A stretch of DNA of 64,000 nt, taken from contig OY829326.1 of the NCBI GenBank assembly GCA_963691655.1, forward strand, positions 116,719,388 through 116,783,387, given 5' to 3'. The notes below the pieces were generated by a model. The model searched no databases. It saw only the letters and a list, made by a program, of their open reading frames with translations, and was not told where the DNA came from. Made by a program: the position numbers and the translations under genes. The stretch is from Toxonevra muliebris (taxonomy: Eukaryota > Arthropoda > Insecta > Diptera > Pallopteridae). This document shows positions 1 to 12,526 of the stretch, piece after piece. Position 1 is the first letter of the stretch; each line of letters starts with the position of its first letter.

Positions 1-2199
1 CTTGTGGGCGAAGTAGGTGTATCCAAATCTGGCAGTAATGTAGTCACCTACGGAAAATAATAGCTTTATAAGGTAAGAGGAAAAAGTATATATATTCGCA
101 TTTTCGCATACATTAAAATCGAAATTCTTTAATTCTTTTTTTCCAGTTGTATTCTTATGATGGATTAACTTAAGCACTGCAATTGCTTCATCTGCTCTCC
201 CTGCAGCAAGCAGATATTTTGGACTTTCAGGCAAAAAAAATAATGTAATACCACATAGAAATCCTGGTACACCACATGCCAGAATGAAAGAACGCCAAGG
301 CTTGAAGACGATGTCGAGGTATGGCACATAGAATTGCCAATTTTGATTGATGAACACCCAAGCAATTACGGGGAAAAATATCGCTGAAAATGCGCTTATG
401 AAAGCAGAGAATAATATCGCACGATTTCTATATTGAGCACAATGGAATTCTCCAAGATATGCAAAAATGGTAGCTGAGCCGGCAGATAATCTAAAATATA
501 GAAATATGAGATTACAAACTCCGATTCTATGTTTTGCTTCAGATCACCACGGTGTTCGGAGATAAACATACATGTGTACAGGGTGACAAAAAATAAGTGT
601 ATACAACATTTTTGAAAAAAAAAAATGTATAATTCCAAATGAAAAACAGACTGCATGAGTAAAAGTATATTCAGCCAGTTTCGAAGAGATCAACGCTTGG
701 CAAAATATTCGACTATGGGCTACTACTCTTCTACCGATATCCGTTTCCACTCTCGACGCAATAATTGCTTCAGGGAGTCCAAATTTTTATGACGTTTGGA
801 ACAGACCCTGTCTAAAATGTACCATACACTATAATCCATTGAATTGAGATCCGGTGAATATGGGGGCCATTTTTAGGATATAATAAAATCAGGAAAATGA
901 GCTTCTCACCATTCTTGTTTCGTTTTGGTCTGTGCGTTGGCGCAAAGTAGTGCTGAAATGTCCATTTTTTACCGCCAAAGTGCTGTTGGGACCAAGGAAG
1001 TACCACGCCATGACGGATTGCGAATTTTAGCGGTGTTGAGTCACGAATGATGGTCCAGGAGCCTCTGTTGACTAACTTCTGTAGTTTTGACAGATGTGCG
1101 TCTGTTCCACAGTAAACAGCTTTTCGGCTGTGTAGACAAATTTCTCCCAGCTCATTTCTGCGTCCCGACATTGACAAATTCTTTTCATGCTATGAGGTGA
1201 ACTGGTTTTTCACGATTGATGTCAGTCTCGTGAGCAATCTTGCTCATGAAAACCGTTGAACTACGTTGCACCCGCTTTTGTATGATTTTTTGTATGAGTT
1301 TCTTGGAGTAATGTCGGTATTTTTCTTGCCCCTGCCTAGACGATCACCTTCATGGTTTAGTTGTTATATGTTGTATACACTTATTTTTTGTCACCATGTA
1401 TATGCAAGAACTAATATCGTGATATGCATGAAAATATGTTTTAAAAAAGGTTACATTATTCAGAACCTGTTAAGTGAGAAATTTCATAAAATTAAAAATT
1501 TTCAAAATATCTCCAAACCTCTGAAAATATCACTTCAGAAAATCTGATTTCGTTAGTAGCTGTTCACACGGGCGCAAGCATGAATGCCCGTCTGAAAAAG
1601 AGAGGCAGAAAGAATAGGTAGTGAAAAAGAAATAGAAACTCTCCCATCTTTTTTAACTACCTATTTTTTCTACCTCTCTCTTTCAGACAGGCGTTCATGC
1701 TTGCGCCCGTGTGAGCAGCCATATATTTTTATTTTTTTTATTTTTACTTACAAAAATCCATTTAAGAATCTCAACACTGCAAATGTAAGGAAATTTGGTG
1801 AAAAGCTTGACACAATTGTGACAATGTAGCAGAGAATTAATGCTGGACGCATTATACGTTTCCGTCCAATAGTGTCGGCTAAAAAACCCCAAAGATGTGA
1901 GCTTACTATGATGCCAACGAAAGCAACCGCTCCCAGTACACCCTGCTGCTGATATGTTAAATCCAAATCGCATTCTAAGACTGGCAAGGCAAAACTAATC
2001 CCAACCGATTCCAAAACCACATTATTGATTACGAATCCCGAAAATATGATGATCATGTAATTGAATTTTCCGAAATCTAATAAATTTTTCTAAATCAGTA
2101 TTTACAAATATTGGCTTTTATTAAATTAAAAAAATTACGTGTTTTCGTTAACGCTTCCTCGATGGTAACCGTTTCACCATCACTTTCACTTTTGGCCAT
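1..2199 (-). CDS. SV2-like MFS transporter, left tandem copy (5' part, runs off window)
   Basis: Membrane transporter of the major facilitator superfamily, closest in style to insect synaptic-vesicle-glycoprotein-2-like proteins; the substrate cannot be told. Coding exons on the minus strand: 2199-2139 (start, MAKSESDGE...), 2076-1752, 490-112, and 47-1, which continues past the left edge. Borders are GT/AG and phases join cleanly (1, 2, 0). Exon 2 carries the first membrane spans and the MFS loop motif GFLADTIGRKR. Exon 3 carries later spans and a cytosolic segment ending near an LLPD motif in exon 4. The first complete exons match the paralogue at 8043-10842 in length and most residues. Intron 2 (491-1751) has been invaded by a mariner-type element and an inverted-repeat MITE. 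No frameshift or stop is seen in the visible exons, so I treat it as a functional gene. A pseudogene broken to the left of the window cannot be excluded. Confidence 0.86.
579..1398 (-). mobile_element. Tc1/mariner-type element, internally deleted and decayed
   Basis: Terminal inverted repeats of 29 bp lie at 579-607 and 1370-1398, with one mismatch; each end starts CAGGGTGAC / CATGGTGAC. Both sides are flanked by the TA target dinucleotide (577-578 and 1399-1400). The interior encodes, on the minus strand and in broken frames, a mariner-like transposase C-terminus: WTFQ...AP.H, then a decayed YSPDLN-type block at about 860-830, then YSVW-like residues. The second catalytic Asp is already lost. 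At 820 bp it is well under the usual 1.3 kb, and the N-terminal DNA-binding part is missing. It sits in intron 2 of the left transporter copy. Confidence 0.85.
1558..1720. mobile_element. Inverted-repeat MITE (family A), copy 1
   Basis: A short element of about 160 bp whose arms are near-perfect inverted repeats: GCTGTTCACACGGGCGCAAG on the left, and the complement with GCGCCCGTGTGAGCAGC on the right, each running inward through AGACAGGC/GCCCGTCT and a purine/pyrimidine block (AGAGAGG...CCTCTCT). There is no coding capacity. The same family recurs at 2692-2847 and, in part, at 31845-31916. It lies in intron 2 of the left transporter copy. Confidence 0.8.
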
Positions 2200-3135
2200 A
2201 TTGTCTTGTTAATCAGTTAAATTTAATTTTAAAATACAAACACTTTGTAACACATTAAAAGGAGAAAATTTCAACCCACTCCATCGAGAATCAAGTGTAT
2301 TTTGTTCATCTGTAATGCATTCAAACGTATTTAAAAACTTCATCAGTTAGCTTCTACCTCTCACGTTAGGTATAAATTATTATAATACATTTTGCGATAA
2401 ATCCAAAGCAAACTAATTTAATTTAATTAAACAGAAGCAAAAAAAACTTTTACAATTTTGTTGTGGAAAAGCTGGTTACAAATAATTTAAAATTTGTTTG
2501 TATCAAGAAATCTTTATTTAGAACAAGTGTGTGTGAGAGAGAGAGAGAGTCAGAGAGAGTGATGTCGTTATCTTTAATCCGCGAATAAAAGCTTCCGTTA
2601 AACATTCACACGATATGACAGTGATTTTCCCCCATAACATCCAAATATTAACCCATTTCACCCGAGTGTTGGAGTTTTGTCACATAAGTGGAGGTTCAGA
2701 AGGCCGCAAGCGTGAAAGCCTGTCTAAAAGATAGAGGTAGAATAAGAAGTAGTTAGAACGAGATAGACAACACTGTTAACTCTTTTTTACTACTTTTTAC
2801 TTCTCTCTTTCAGACAGGCTTTCATGCTTGAGCCCGTCTGAACAGCCACTAACAAAAACTTGAAATGAAACATAGTGTAGAAGGTTAAACTGCTAGATTT
2901 TAATAGAGTAAATTCCAAAAACCAAAAAAGATTTGAAACTAGTCATCTTCATTATTGTCTACTAGAGATGGGTCCGTGGGTACTTTTTAACTCACTCATG
3001 ATCACGGCTTTGAAAATACTACTCACGCATGTTGGCATTTAAAAAAAATATTCACGCACGTTGAAATTTTTCTAATACAATTCACGCATGCTCATGTTCA
3101 TGCTAATACAATTATGCATATACCATATAAATAAT
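2200..3135. other. Intergenic, upstream of the left SV2-like copy
   Basis: No gene seen. It contains a GT/GA microsatellite at about 2526-2550, MITE copy 2 (2692-2847), and three spaced copies of a CTCACGCATG-like word at 3010-3090. The promoter of the left transporter copy should lie just right of 2199, but no core motif is clear enough to name. Confidence 0.5.
2692..2847. mobile_element. Inverted-repeat MITE (family A), copy 2
   Basis: Same architecture as the element at 1558-1720: outer arms with GGCCGCAAGCGTGAAAGCC on the left and GGCTTTCATGCTTGAGCCC on the right, then an AGAGGTAGAA / TTCTCTCTTT inner block. It is more diverged than copy 1. It lies just upstream of the left transporter copy. 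Confidence 0.75.
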
Positions 3136-3206
3136 GCGCTTTGGTCTAGTGGCAGCGTGCCAGACTCTTGTCTCTCTAGACCCGAGGTAGGTTCTCGGCT
3201 AGGGTC
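3136..3206 (+). repeat. tRNA-derived SINE head (decayed)
   Basis: Contains a box-A-like TGGTCTAGTGG, CCAGACTCTTG, and a box-B-like GGTTCTCGG region. It closely matches the second tRNA-like unit of the composite SINE at 30750-30823. The acceptor stem does not pair, so this is a retroposed relic and not a working tRNA gene. Confidence 0.65.
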
Positions 3207-4622
3207 AGCAGAAATGCCATCGGTCTGAATGCTATGGCAGTATCCTTGAATCTAATATCCGTCTAGAATTGAAGAAGAAATCTGCTCAATGGATTTTACT
3301 TATTTGTTTTGCCTAATATTTCCAAATAAAATCGTAAGTGGTAATGAAGCTTAGTTTTATGTTTACGATTTGGATACCAAACAGCAAGACATCCACTCAT
3401 TAAAGCAAGACAACAAAAATCACCAAAAGAAGTGATAATATCGATTTATTTCACCAGGTCGCTGTTATTCCCGTTGAAATTGATCAGATGGTAACTGCTA
3501 AGTGGTATAACTACACCATAAGTTTAAAAAAAAAATAAAAATTGCATCGTTGTTTTTACACAGCGATAAAGCGCACACTGCGGAGAAAATCAGCAAATTT
3601 TTTTGTGTTTTCAAATGTAGAAGAAAATTACCCTATTTTCGCCGGATCTTGCGGCGTGTGATTGGTGGTAAAAAAGACTGCCTAATACCATGTAGCCACT
3701 GAACCGAAATTGCGTAGTTGGATCATTTCCATGGTTTCAGTTGAAACTGCATTGTACTTAATACACAATTTCGGCATATAAAAATATGTCAAACCTAACT
3801 AAACTAGGTGGTTTCAACGCATCGAAACCGAGCAAAAATCTAATCCAACCCTGAATGCGTTCACTGAAATGAATATTGAATTGAATTTGCTCTGAGATAT
3901 CTATTCTGACATTTATATTTAGCTTTGCTTACAAATTAATTAATATGGAGAAACGATAAAATAAAAAAAATAAAAATTTATGGAGTGCGCGGAAGAGGAG
4001 CTCATAGCTGAGGTATGGGAAGAAATATCTAGAAACGAAATAAAAGTGCGTAGGAGAAAGCGTCAATTGTTATGTATCGAAAGTTTCGACCTCATTAAAT
4101 GTGCCAAGATTTTGCCTAATAGAGCGATTTTTAGATTTACCAAAACACAAAAACCCGTAAACATTATTTGTTGAGAACTATAGAAATGCAGTTTAATATT
4201 GGTAAAAACGTATCCAACAATTTGTAGAACTTTCTGTATCAGTTCTTAATATCTAAAATTTGACAAGAAATAAGTTAATTTGGGAGATTATTTCGTAAGC
4301 AAAACAGACCAACACTAACACTGCGTTTTATATTTTTACTCGCTTTGTCTTAATATTTCTTTTGATAAGTTACAATACGAGCATGTCAAGCATTAGCCAG
4401 ATATCTTTATTAGGGCGCGCTGCATTTAAACTTTCTAATAAATTAACCGAAATCTCACAATACTTGCCTATCTTTAAATGTTCCTCTTGTGTAAATATTT
4501 AAATGAATTAAAACAGCAAACAAATTGGACTCCATTTAGATTAAAAAAAAAGCATATGCACGACATTTGCAAATATCATAAATATATGATATTTGGCTTA
4601 GAAGCCACGTGGTCAAAACATT

Positions 4623-5006
4623 AGCTGCGTTTTATTCGCCAGCTAGTTTAACATGTAAAATAACCAAGCTGTTAACTCTCTTCTTCATTATATTGTAATT
4701 CACAATGAAACTGCTCAGCAACTGCTCCCAGCCATTGCGGTCAATCGCGGGCATTGTTTTTAATTTTTACTTTTTATAAGAATATTTAACGATGATTTTT
4801 CACATATTTTCACCGGCAGACATTTCGAATATTTTCTTCTTTCACTTATGGCAGTTCACAATAGAATTTGATGTAGTTAAACTACTAGTTAAGTATACAT
4901 AACAGCTATAATTATACGTGTTATCTCTGCTTTGTTTTTGTTTTCCCATACAGTTATCGCTGCTAGTTATACATAACTAGAAGCAAGTGACGAATAAAAC
5001 GCAGCT
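4623..5006. mobile_element. MITE with AGCTGCGTTTTATTCG terminal repeats
   Basis: The left end AGCTGCGTTTTATTCGCCA and the right end, the complement of AGCTGCGTTTTATTCGTCA, form terminal inverted repeats. A weaker TAGTTxxAC-type inverted region lies inside. ATT flanks both ends (4620-4622 and 5007-5009), compatible with a 3-bp target duplication. There is no coding sequence. The superfamily is uncertain; a 3-bp duplication would fit PIF/Harbinger-like or CMC-like elements. Confidence 0.6.
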
Positions 5007-5276
5007 ATTGTATTCAAATACAATGTATGACCTATGTAACGTATGCCCATTATCTTGTATTACTATAAAACCTGAAATGGTAACCCTATTGGAGCTTTAA
5101 GTTGATTTTTATATTGATTTTACTCTTATAGCTAACGTCTATAATTTGCAAATTGAAAGAATAGTTTGGTATTTTTTCTCCCCCTTCATAATTGTAAGTT
5201 GATTAGAAAAGATCGTGCCTAATTACAATTTATGAGGCGGGCTGATTTTACTAAATTAAAAGATAAATATCAGACT

Positions 5277-6670
5277 CACTATTGACCAAACCCCAGACTT
5301 AGAGCAAAAACTTGTGCAAAGATTTTATCAAATACAGGTCAAAAATTAAGACCAAAACTGAGACCAAAATTCAAACTAAAATCGGATGGAAATTTAGGCG
5401 AAAATTTCGACCAAATTTCAAATACTTTTTCCAGATCGAAGTTCAAACCAAGAAAAGAACCAAATTCAGATCAAAAATCTAGATCAAAATGAGACCAAAA
5501 TCAATCAAGATCAAAATCTTGATTATGACTTTTCCGATGGATTTATATTGTTAAATGATCTATTTTGAGAAAACGATTTGTAGGAAATTTTAATTTTCTT
5601 TGAGAAAAAATTTTGATACATCCTACTTTTTGAGTCATTTTTGGTCGAATAAAAACCTGAAAAAAATTAAATTAAATTAACAGTTGATTTGGATAGTACT
5701 TTAAACGAAATTTTAAAATATATATTCATATCACTCTTAGCATCTTAGCATCGACATCACTATTAATATCGGCCTGGTGGTGAGTTTACGATCTCACAAC
5801 TACATAACCAAGAACTTCATTTTTATAAAAAATTAAATACGTTCTTTAAGCCTGAAATACATTACTTAAGATGTAAATATATCTTAATTGGACCAAAAAC
5901 CAATACATTTTAAGCATTAACGACGATACACGCTTCGGGTACCGGGCAATAACCGGTTAAAAAAAAACAATGTTCAGACCACGATTTGGAGATCAAATTC
6001 AGGTCAAAACTCAGACTAAAAACCCAAAATTCAGACCGAATCAAAACCAAAATCAGTTTTAAAATTCATTCCAAATTTCAAAAAAAAATTTAGACCACAA
6101 CTCAGACAAATAGTTAGGCAAAACTTTAGGCCAAAAGAACACCAAATACCGAACGAAAGTAACCCAAAATTCAGACCAAAAACTAGTGGGAATATCTGAT
6201 AAATATTTACATCAACAAATTTTAACTTAAATTAAAAAAAAGCTAGACCAAAACTTCAGACAAATTCAGACCAAATTTAAAACAAAATTCAGACCGATTT
6301 CGGACCGAAATTCAGACCAAAATAGTATCAAAATCAAGCCAATTCAGACGAAAATATTAACCACAACTCAAACTAATAGTTAGATTAAAACTGAGGTTAA
6401 AAAGGCGCCAAATACAAAATAAAGCAAACCTAAATTTCGACCAGAAGTCAGATCAAACGCTGGTCTGCAAACGCTGGAAAGCAAACCAAAATTTTGACCA
6501 AACATGGATTAAAACTCAAACCAAATTCAGATTAAAATGCAAACTAAAATAAAACAAAATTCTGACTTACAATCAAACCAGAATTCAGATCAAAAACGGG
6601 CGAAAACGAAAAAGTTAAACCAATATCAGACTAAAGTTCAGTACAAAATTCAATCCAAAAACTAGACCAT
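5277..6670. repeat. Degenerate minisatellite with a GACCAAAATTCA-like unit
   Basis: Two dense blocks (about 5277-5520 and 5975-6670) are built from an imperfect 11-13 nt unit, typified by CAGACCAAAATTCA. Units vary by substitution and small indels. Between them lies ordinary AT-rich sequence. Similar units recur at about 19725-19830 and 20400-20610. Confidence 0.7.
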
Positions 6671-6993
6671 TATCAAGCTTTCTAAAAGTAAGGCATTTAT
6701 AAGCTGGCATTGAAATTGTAAATTCAATGTAGTCTGAATGTATTTAATAAATAGTCTGAATGCACTGTAAGGTGCATCCTATTGGCACCCGCCCAGTATG
6801 ACGGCTAATCAGAATTAATTCATTTTAATATTTATATTAAATTATTATTATTTATTCCTCTGGATACGCTACTGGGCGCTATGAAATGACTGTTTCTATT
6901 TGAAATGAGAGGAACGTAAGTATCGATTACACTGTTCGGCAAAAATCATTTTTTTACAAAAATAATAGATAGAACTCCAGAAAAAAATATACG

Positions 6994-7809
6994 GGACTCG
7001 GCGTTTTAAAAGTTTACATCTAGTTTTTATGTTATGTGGGCCTAAAGTTTCCCATTTCTAACCATTTAAGTATAATAAGCCATAAAAAAACTTGTTAATT
7101 TTGCATCTGAGATTGTTTGTGTGTTAAACAGTTTATAATAGAACTTACGGGTTTTATGGGTTTTTTTTTTGCTCTTTTCGGAAGAAATCACCTTTTTAGT
7201 CCATTACGGGGGTTGATAAACGGTTAATAAACTCTAGAAATATGTTGCCCATAAAATTTTACTACGGATTATAGAACAACAAAAAGTTTTAGTAGAAATA
7301 TACCTAAATTACAAAAATGTCTTATGTTGAAAAAAACAAGAAAGCGAATGGCTTAAAGCGCCATTTAAATATAAGTGCTTAGTTTAATTAACTTAATAAC
7401 ATTTATTTTGCGATGTAAAAAATATTTTTAGTTTAAAAAATACCTTTAAAAACACATTGGTTCACTGCGTATCAGAAGTGAAAATTTGAAATATGTTTAA
7501 AATTGGGTTTACATATTTCTACTAAAACCAAGTTTACTGATTTTTGTTATTCAGTGACCTATAGTAAAATTTTATGAGCAACATATTTCTAGAACATATT
7601 AACCCTCCATCTACCTTCGTAATGGGTCAAAAGGGTGATTCCTTTCAAAAAGGGCAAAAGGATCCATAAGAGAGGAAGTTATTGGGTTAATACATTCGAG
7701 GAAATTGTCCAACAAATGCAAACCTAACAAGTTGTCTTATGGTTGATTGAACTGAAACTTTAAGCGCCCGCGTAAAACAAAAATTGGGTGTAAACTTCAA
7801 TCGCCGAGC
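6994..7809. mobile_element. Long-arm foldback element
   Basis: Left arm at about 6994-7312 and right arm at about 7497-7809 are imperfect inverted repeats of roughly 300 nt. Matching landmarks are CTCGGCG / CGCCGAG at the outer ends, AAGTTTACA / GTGTAAACTT next, CTAGAAATATGTTGC / GCAACATATTTCTAG near the middle, and TTTAGTAGAAATATA / TATTTCTACTAAAA at the loop border. No open reading frame is seen. The exact termini and target duplication are unclear. Confidence 0.7.
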
Positions 7810-8042
7810 TTTACGTGTATCGGCTCCATTTTCGGACTTCTATCGGAATCCACTTTCAGAACCTTCTTTTTTGAAAAACAGATTTCGGGGCATGCCTCAA
7901 TTATTCATACGAAAATTAAAAATGCATTCAAGTTTTTAGAATCTTAGTAGTTACTATTTATATCTACACAGTATATATAAATAAAATAAAGTGAATGCTG
8001 ACCTCTTTAGTTAAAATATAAAAAAATTTAAAATGTGTTTGA

Positions 8043-10842
8043 TCAAATTTTTGGATCGTTTACTTTCTGCTCCTCATCGTTAGATTTAGGCAAAAGAAAA
8101 CCCATGAAGCCAGCAACAATTAATGAACACGTTGAGGTATAGAGTGCTGCTTCACAATTGGTACCGATAAGCGTTCCAAGGACATTGCTTCCAGTGACAC
8201 TACCGATGCGTCCCAACATTAGCGATATACAAACTGCCATAGCTCTATATATGAAAAATATAAATAACTACGTTTAAAATAAAAATATTTTCGTTCAATT
8301 ATTAGCAATAGGTTCACTAAATATTCAGTGAGTGTTCGATTCACCATAGGCTGCCCGCTCAAAATAGCATTGTTTTAAATTTCGTGGAACACTTTAAATT
8401 AAATATAAGCGACATGTTACCTCAAATTTGTTGGATATATATCCACCACAATGGCATTTACTACAGTCGTACCCAGTCCACAACAGAGTAGCACGACAAA
8501 GAAGTAAATAGCAACCAATGGAATTTTAATGACTAGGCCCAAAATTCCACATACACCACAGACGAGAAGTATTGAGACTGTATAAAGATAAAAAGCAAAT
8601 TGCATTTCAAATGATAATCTCATGTCGCGAGAGCACACGAGCGGAAACTGAGAGAGCCATTGTCGGGATCGGCGTTTCTTTATATGAAGATATGGGGTTT
8701 GGTCACATACAAATAAGCAGGGACGTCGACGCCGACTCTCTGAATTACATTCATCTCTTGTGCTTTATGCTTATGACCGTTTATCACATTATTTACTTAC
8801 ATAAAATTGGTTTACGTCCAAATTTTCCAACTGAATAGATGACCATAATCAATAGGGCAACGTAAATAAGTTCCAACATGATGGTGTGATAATACGTAGA
8901 AATTTCTAGATGTGTTACACATGCATTGGGCTATACAAATTAAAGTCAGAATTAAATATTATAATCGCACGTTTTTCTGTTTGCTTACTCCATTCTCTAA
9001 AAGTGTGAAATTTGCAGATTGAGTAAATTTTAACATATCACAAAGACACCGAGGCTCTGAATGGCGTTGAGTATATTGCATTGCACTATTTAGAATGTAA
9101 GGGAACCACATGTATACACCGTGAGCCGTAAAGAATATGATAAACTGTATGAGACTAGCCAAAAGCGTTTTCCGTATATGCTGACGCTGGAAAAGTGGAG
9201 CAGTCTGATGCCACATCAATTGAAAAATTGCTCTAACTACATTTTTATTTTTATCAATTTTTTTCGCAGGTGAAAGTGGTGTATTTGAATCTGGCAGCAA
9301 TGAGCTTACCTATAAAAATAATTTATAATTATATGGTGAGAAACAATGTTTACACTGTAAGTACGATATATCTGCTGGTTTAACTTACATCAAACTTTAA
9401 GTTTTCAAATTTTTGTTTGCCATTGGTATTTTTATGATGGATATACTTCAGCACTTCAATTGCTTCATCTGCTCTACATGCTGTCAGTAGATATTTTGGA
9501 CTTTCTGGCAAAAAGAATAATGAAATACCACATATGAATCCAGGTAAACCAATTGCCAGTGTAAAAGAACGCCAAGGCTTGACAATGATATCGAGGTATG
9601 GTACATAAAATTGCCAATCTTGGTTGATGAATATATATGCAACCATTGGTAAAAATATAGTTGCAAAAGCACTTATGAAGGCGGCAAATAATATTGCACG
9701 ATTTCTATATTGTTGACAGTGAAATTCACCGAGATAAGCAAAAATTGTAGCCGAGCCTGCAGACAATCTGAAAATCATATGAATAAATAGTAAGTTTTAC
9801 TATATTGAGTTTTGTGACAGTTCCACAGTAAAATAAAACTAAGCATTGAATAATATCCGTTAGGAGATGGAATTTTGTTTTCAGTTTTTTCCATGCGGAA
9901 ATATTTAGGGGAAAGTCCTGAATATTTTCATATTGGAAAATTTTGAATTTATTAATTTAAATTGATTTTATAAGGGAAGCTGACTCGAGCGAGAATGTTG
10001 TCGCACCACGCTCGACAACCAATTTCAAAAATTTATAATTGCACGGCGGAATGTGGTTCGGCAGTTCGTCTTTGCGTTTACACGATCGAACATCGATGTT
10101 CGTGAGTCGGGTTGTGAGATATGCTGGATCTTGTAAACTCCCTATTTGGAGTGTGACCGAAGTCGATTTTTTCACAAAAACCTACATTTATTTGTTTTTT
10201 AAATGCATAACATTTAAGGAAACTCGATGATAGTTCGAAAATCTTAAGAGATTGTTTCTTGGAAAACTTCGACCTGATCCGAAGAAAAACAGTGCATGAT
10301 CATAATCTCCATTAGAATTGATCTCAAAACGCTTGTATCACTGAGTTATTTATGCATTTTCAATCAGTTACTTTCACTTCAAATACTTACAAAATCCCAT
10401 TTAAAAATCGGAATACTGCAAACGTAATGAAGTTCGGTGAAAAACTTGACACAATTGTTATCATGTATCCCAGAATTAATGCTGGACGCATTATTCGTTT
10501 ACGTCCGGTTGTATCAGCCAAAAATCCCCAAAGATGCGAACTCACTATAATGCCAGTAAAGCCAACCGCGCCCAGCACACCCTGCTGTTGATATGTTAAG
10601 TTCAAGTCACATTCTAAAATCGGTAGAACAAAACTGATGCCAACAGATTCCAGAACCACATTATTGATTACAATTCCCGAAAATATGATGATGAGATAAT
10701 TAAATTTGCCGAAATCTGAAAAAAAAGTAAACAGGGTTCCCATATAAAACTCGTATAGAATCATTATCGGAAGAATTAACATACGTGTTTTCACTAACGC
10801 CTCTTCAATGGTGACGGTAATCCCACTTTCACTTTTGGCCAT
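8043..10842 (-). CDS. SV2-like MFS transporter, complete right tandem copy
   Basis: Twelve-span type major facilitator transporter, SV2-like; vesicle or plasma-membrane location and substrate are unknown. Seven coding exons on the minus strand: 10842-10785, 10715-10391, 9767-9389, 9309-8989, 8930-8801, 8577-8421, 8244-8043. They sum to 1572 nt (523 residues plus stop) with consistent phases. The start is MAKSESGITVTIEEAL. The MFS motif GFLADTTGRKR lies at about residues 83-93, and FLPESPKYLL follows mid-protein. A second loop motif, GKFGRKP, comes after the extracellular loop, and RAMAVCISLM opens the last exon, as in SV2-like proteins. The loop between the halves is short compared with vertebrate SV2. 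An open frame reads straight through intron 1 (10716-10784), but that stretch has good splice sites and is not conserved in the left copy, so it is removed here. Divergent neighbour of Cdk8. Confidence 0.92.
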
Positions 10843-12526
10843 ATTGCATTTAAATTTTGTTATTTTTTTCGAATAGTTTTGCTTAACTTAACACTCAACT
10901 CTCCATCTGCTCATGGAATTCGATACCTTTTGCAATGTAGAAAACGCATGCCAAGGTATTTAAAAACATTTGCTTCTGTTGCTTTATAGCTTATTTAAAT
11001 AAGTACGATATCTCATAATTTGTTATAAATTTAAGTAAACTAAGAGCGAATTTGTTGTTGGTTACAATCGAGACTTTTTTTCTTTTGTTAAGATATATAA
11101 AACTAGATCATTTGTTGTTTTAAGCTTTCTATAACATTTTCCCTTGATTCGCTACTGTCAGCAGATTTTATTTAAAGTAATAACTTTCTAATAAATCCTT
11201 TTGAGAAAATTCTATATTATATTTGCTTTTCATTACGACGTTGTTTTTTATGCAAATATGTATTTAAATTGAACTAAACAGTAATAAAATATCACTAGAC
11301 TGCGAGATTATCACACCTAGTGCTGATTGAATGACGAAATAGATTGTGAAGTTTGCAAACGTGTTTAGATGAATGCCAAATACATCAGTGACATATGAAA
11401 TTTTTTTTGAGTTTGTTAGTCTAGATTTGTGTATTTTGAGGTCAAAAAACTGTGCTACGTTTGTAGGTTAAAATTTAGCTCTTCTGTAACTTCTAAAGAA
11501 GATTTTGATAAATAGATAAAACCTTCTTCAGAAGACACAATTTGCACACCTTTTATTATACTTACATGATATTTTTCTAAAGAGATTGATTATGTCAAGA
11601 ATCAATAATTTACAGGAAGCTAGTAGCATACCAAGAGTATTGTTTCTGTGTTTTTTTTTTGCTAGCTTATCAGCCTTGCAACGCGCCAGAATATCTTTGT
11701 GACAGAAAACCCAGCAAAAGTGCTTGCCTGTAATGGCGAGAGATTTGCGACAGGTTAGACAGTCCCTGATGCTGTTTAAATAACTTATTTAACCTCCAAA
11801 ACTACTTGGCCATCAGATAAAATAAAAATATTCTTACCGACTAACTTATTTACTAAGATGGCACTTCTTGTATAGTTGTATTTCAAAAAAGAAGTAACTA
11901 GGTGTGATTTAATCTAGCGGTACATAGATGCAACTAAACAAGAGCGCCCTATATGAAGACCTCTGGGAGGTTACTTTCAGTGGCGTTTCTTCTAAGGTGC
12001 GCAGATGCTCTATGCACCTTAAACAGGTTTTGAAATGCTGCCAGCAGAATATTAGATGCACGCAAGATATGTTATTACTTCGCTGTCAAAAGCTAATTTA
12101 ATACAAAATTACAAAACATCATTGGCTATCGAAAATGTGCTAATGATTCTTGGTATATTCATGTTTTGGTTTGAAAACTTGGCATCCCTGATTTGGAGGG
12201 GCTTAGACGATATTTTTATCTTCAAAAATAAAAAGCGCAGAGGGGTGGTTGATTTGAGAAAGAATACCCCATATATACATATTTACATATTAGGATATAT
12301 GAACAATTCAGTTATGTGAACCATGCTTGTCTGAATTAGTTCACATAAGCGAGCGGGTACTGTATTTCTAAAATATTTTACGCCCATAACGACTATGAAG
12401 CTTAAAAATGTTGATTAATAAACGAAACGGCTATGAAGCATTGTAATAAAAAGGTAATTTTCTTGAAAAAAAAGTTTTTTTGAAAAACCGTTCAAAAATC
12501 TTAAGAATTCGAAACAATTTACTTAA
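10843..12526. other. Intergenic between the SV2-like copy and the piggyBac-like foldback
   Basis: This stretch should contain the promoter of the right transporter copy (minus strand) near 10843-11050. No convincing core promoter element, RNA gene or conserved coding region is visible. A short open frame at 12056-12319 has no recognisable features. Confidence 0.45.

Noticed and set aside
3980..4174. Basic 64-codon open frame with a composition like the N-terminus of some transposon proteins
   Set aside because: Too short, no partner exon, no terminal repeats found around it.
9957..10230. Overlapping open frames on both strands in intron 2 of the right transporter copy
   Set aside because: No start context, domain or splice fit; chance frames in a GC-richer patch.
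10387..10842. Single open frame of 151 codons spanning exons 1 and 2 of the right transporter
   Set aside because: It reads through a 69-nt intron with good GT/AG borders. The left copy has an intron at the same place with no open frame, so the spliced form is preferred.
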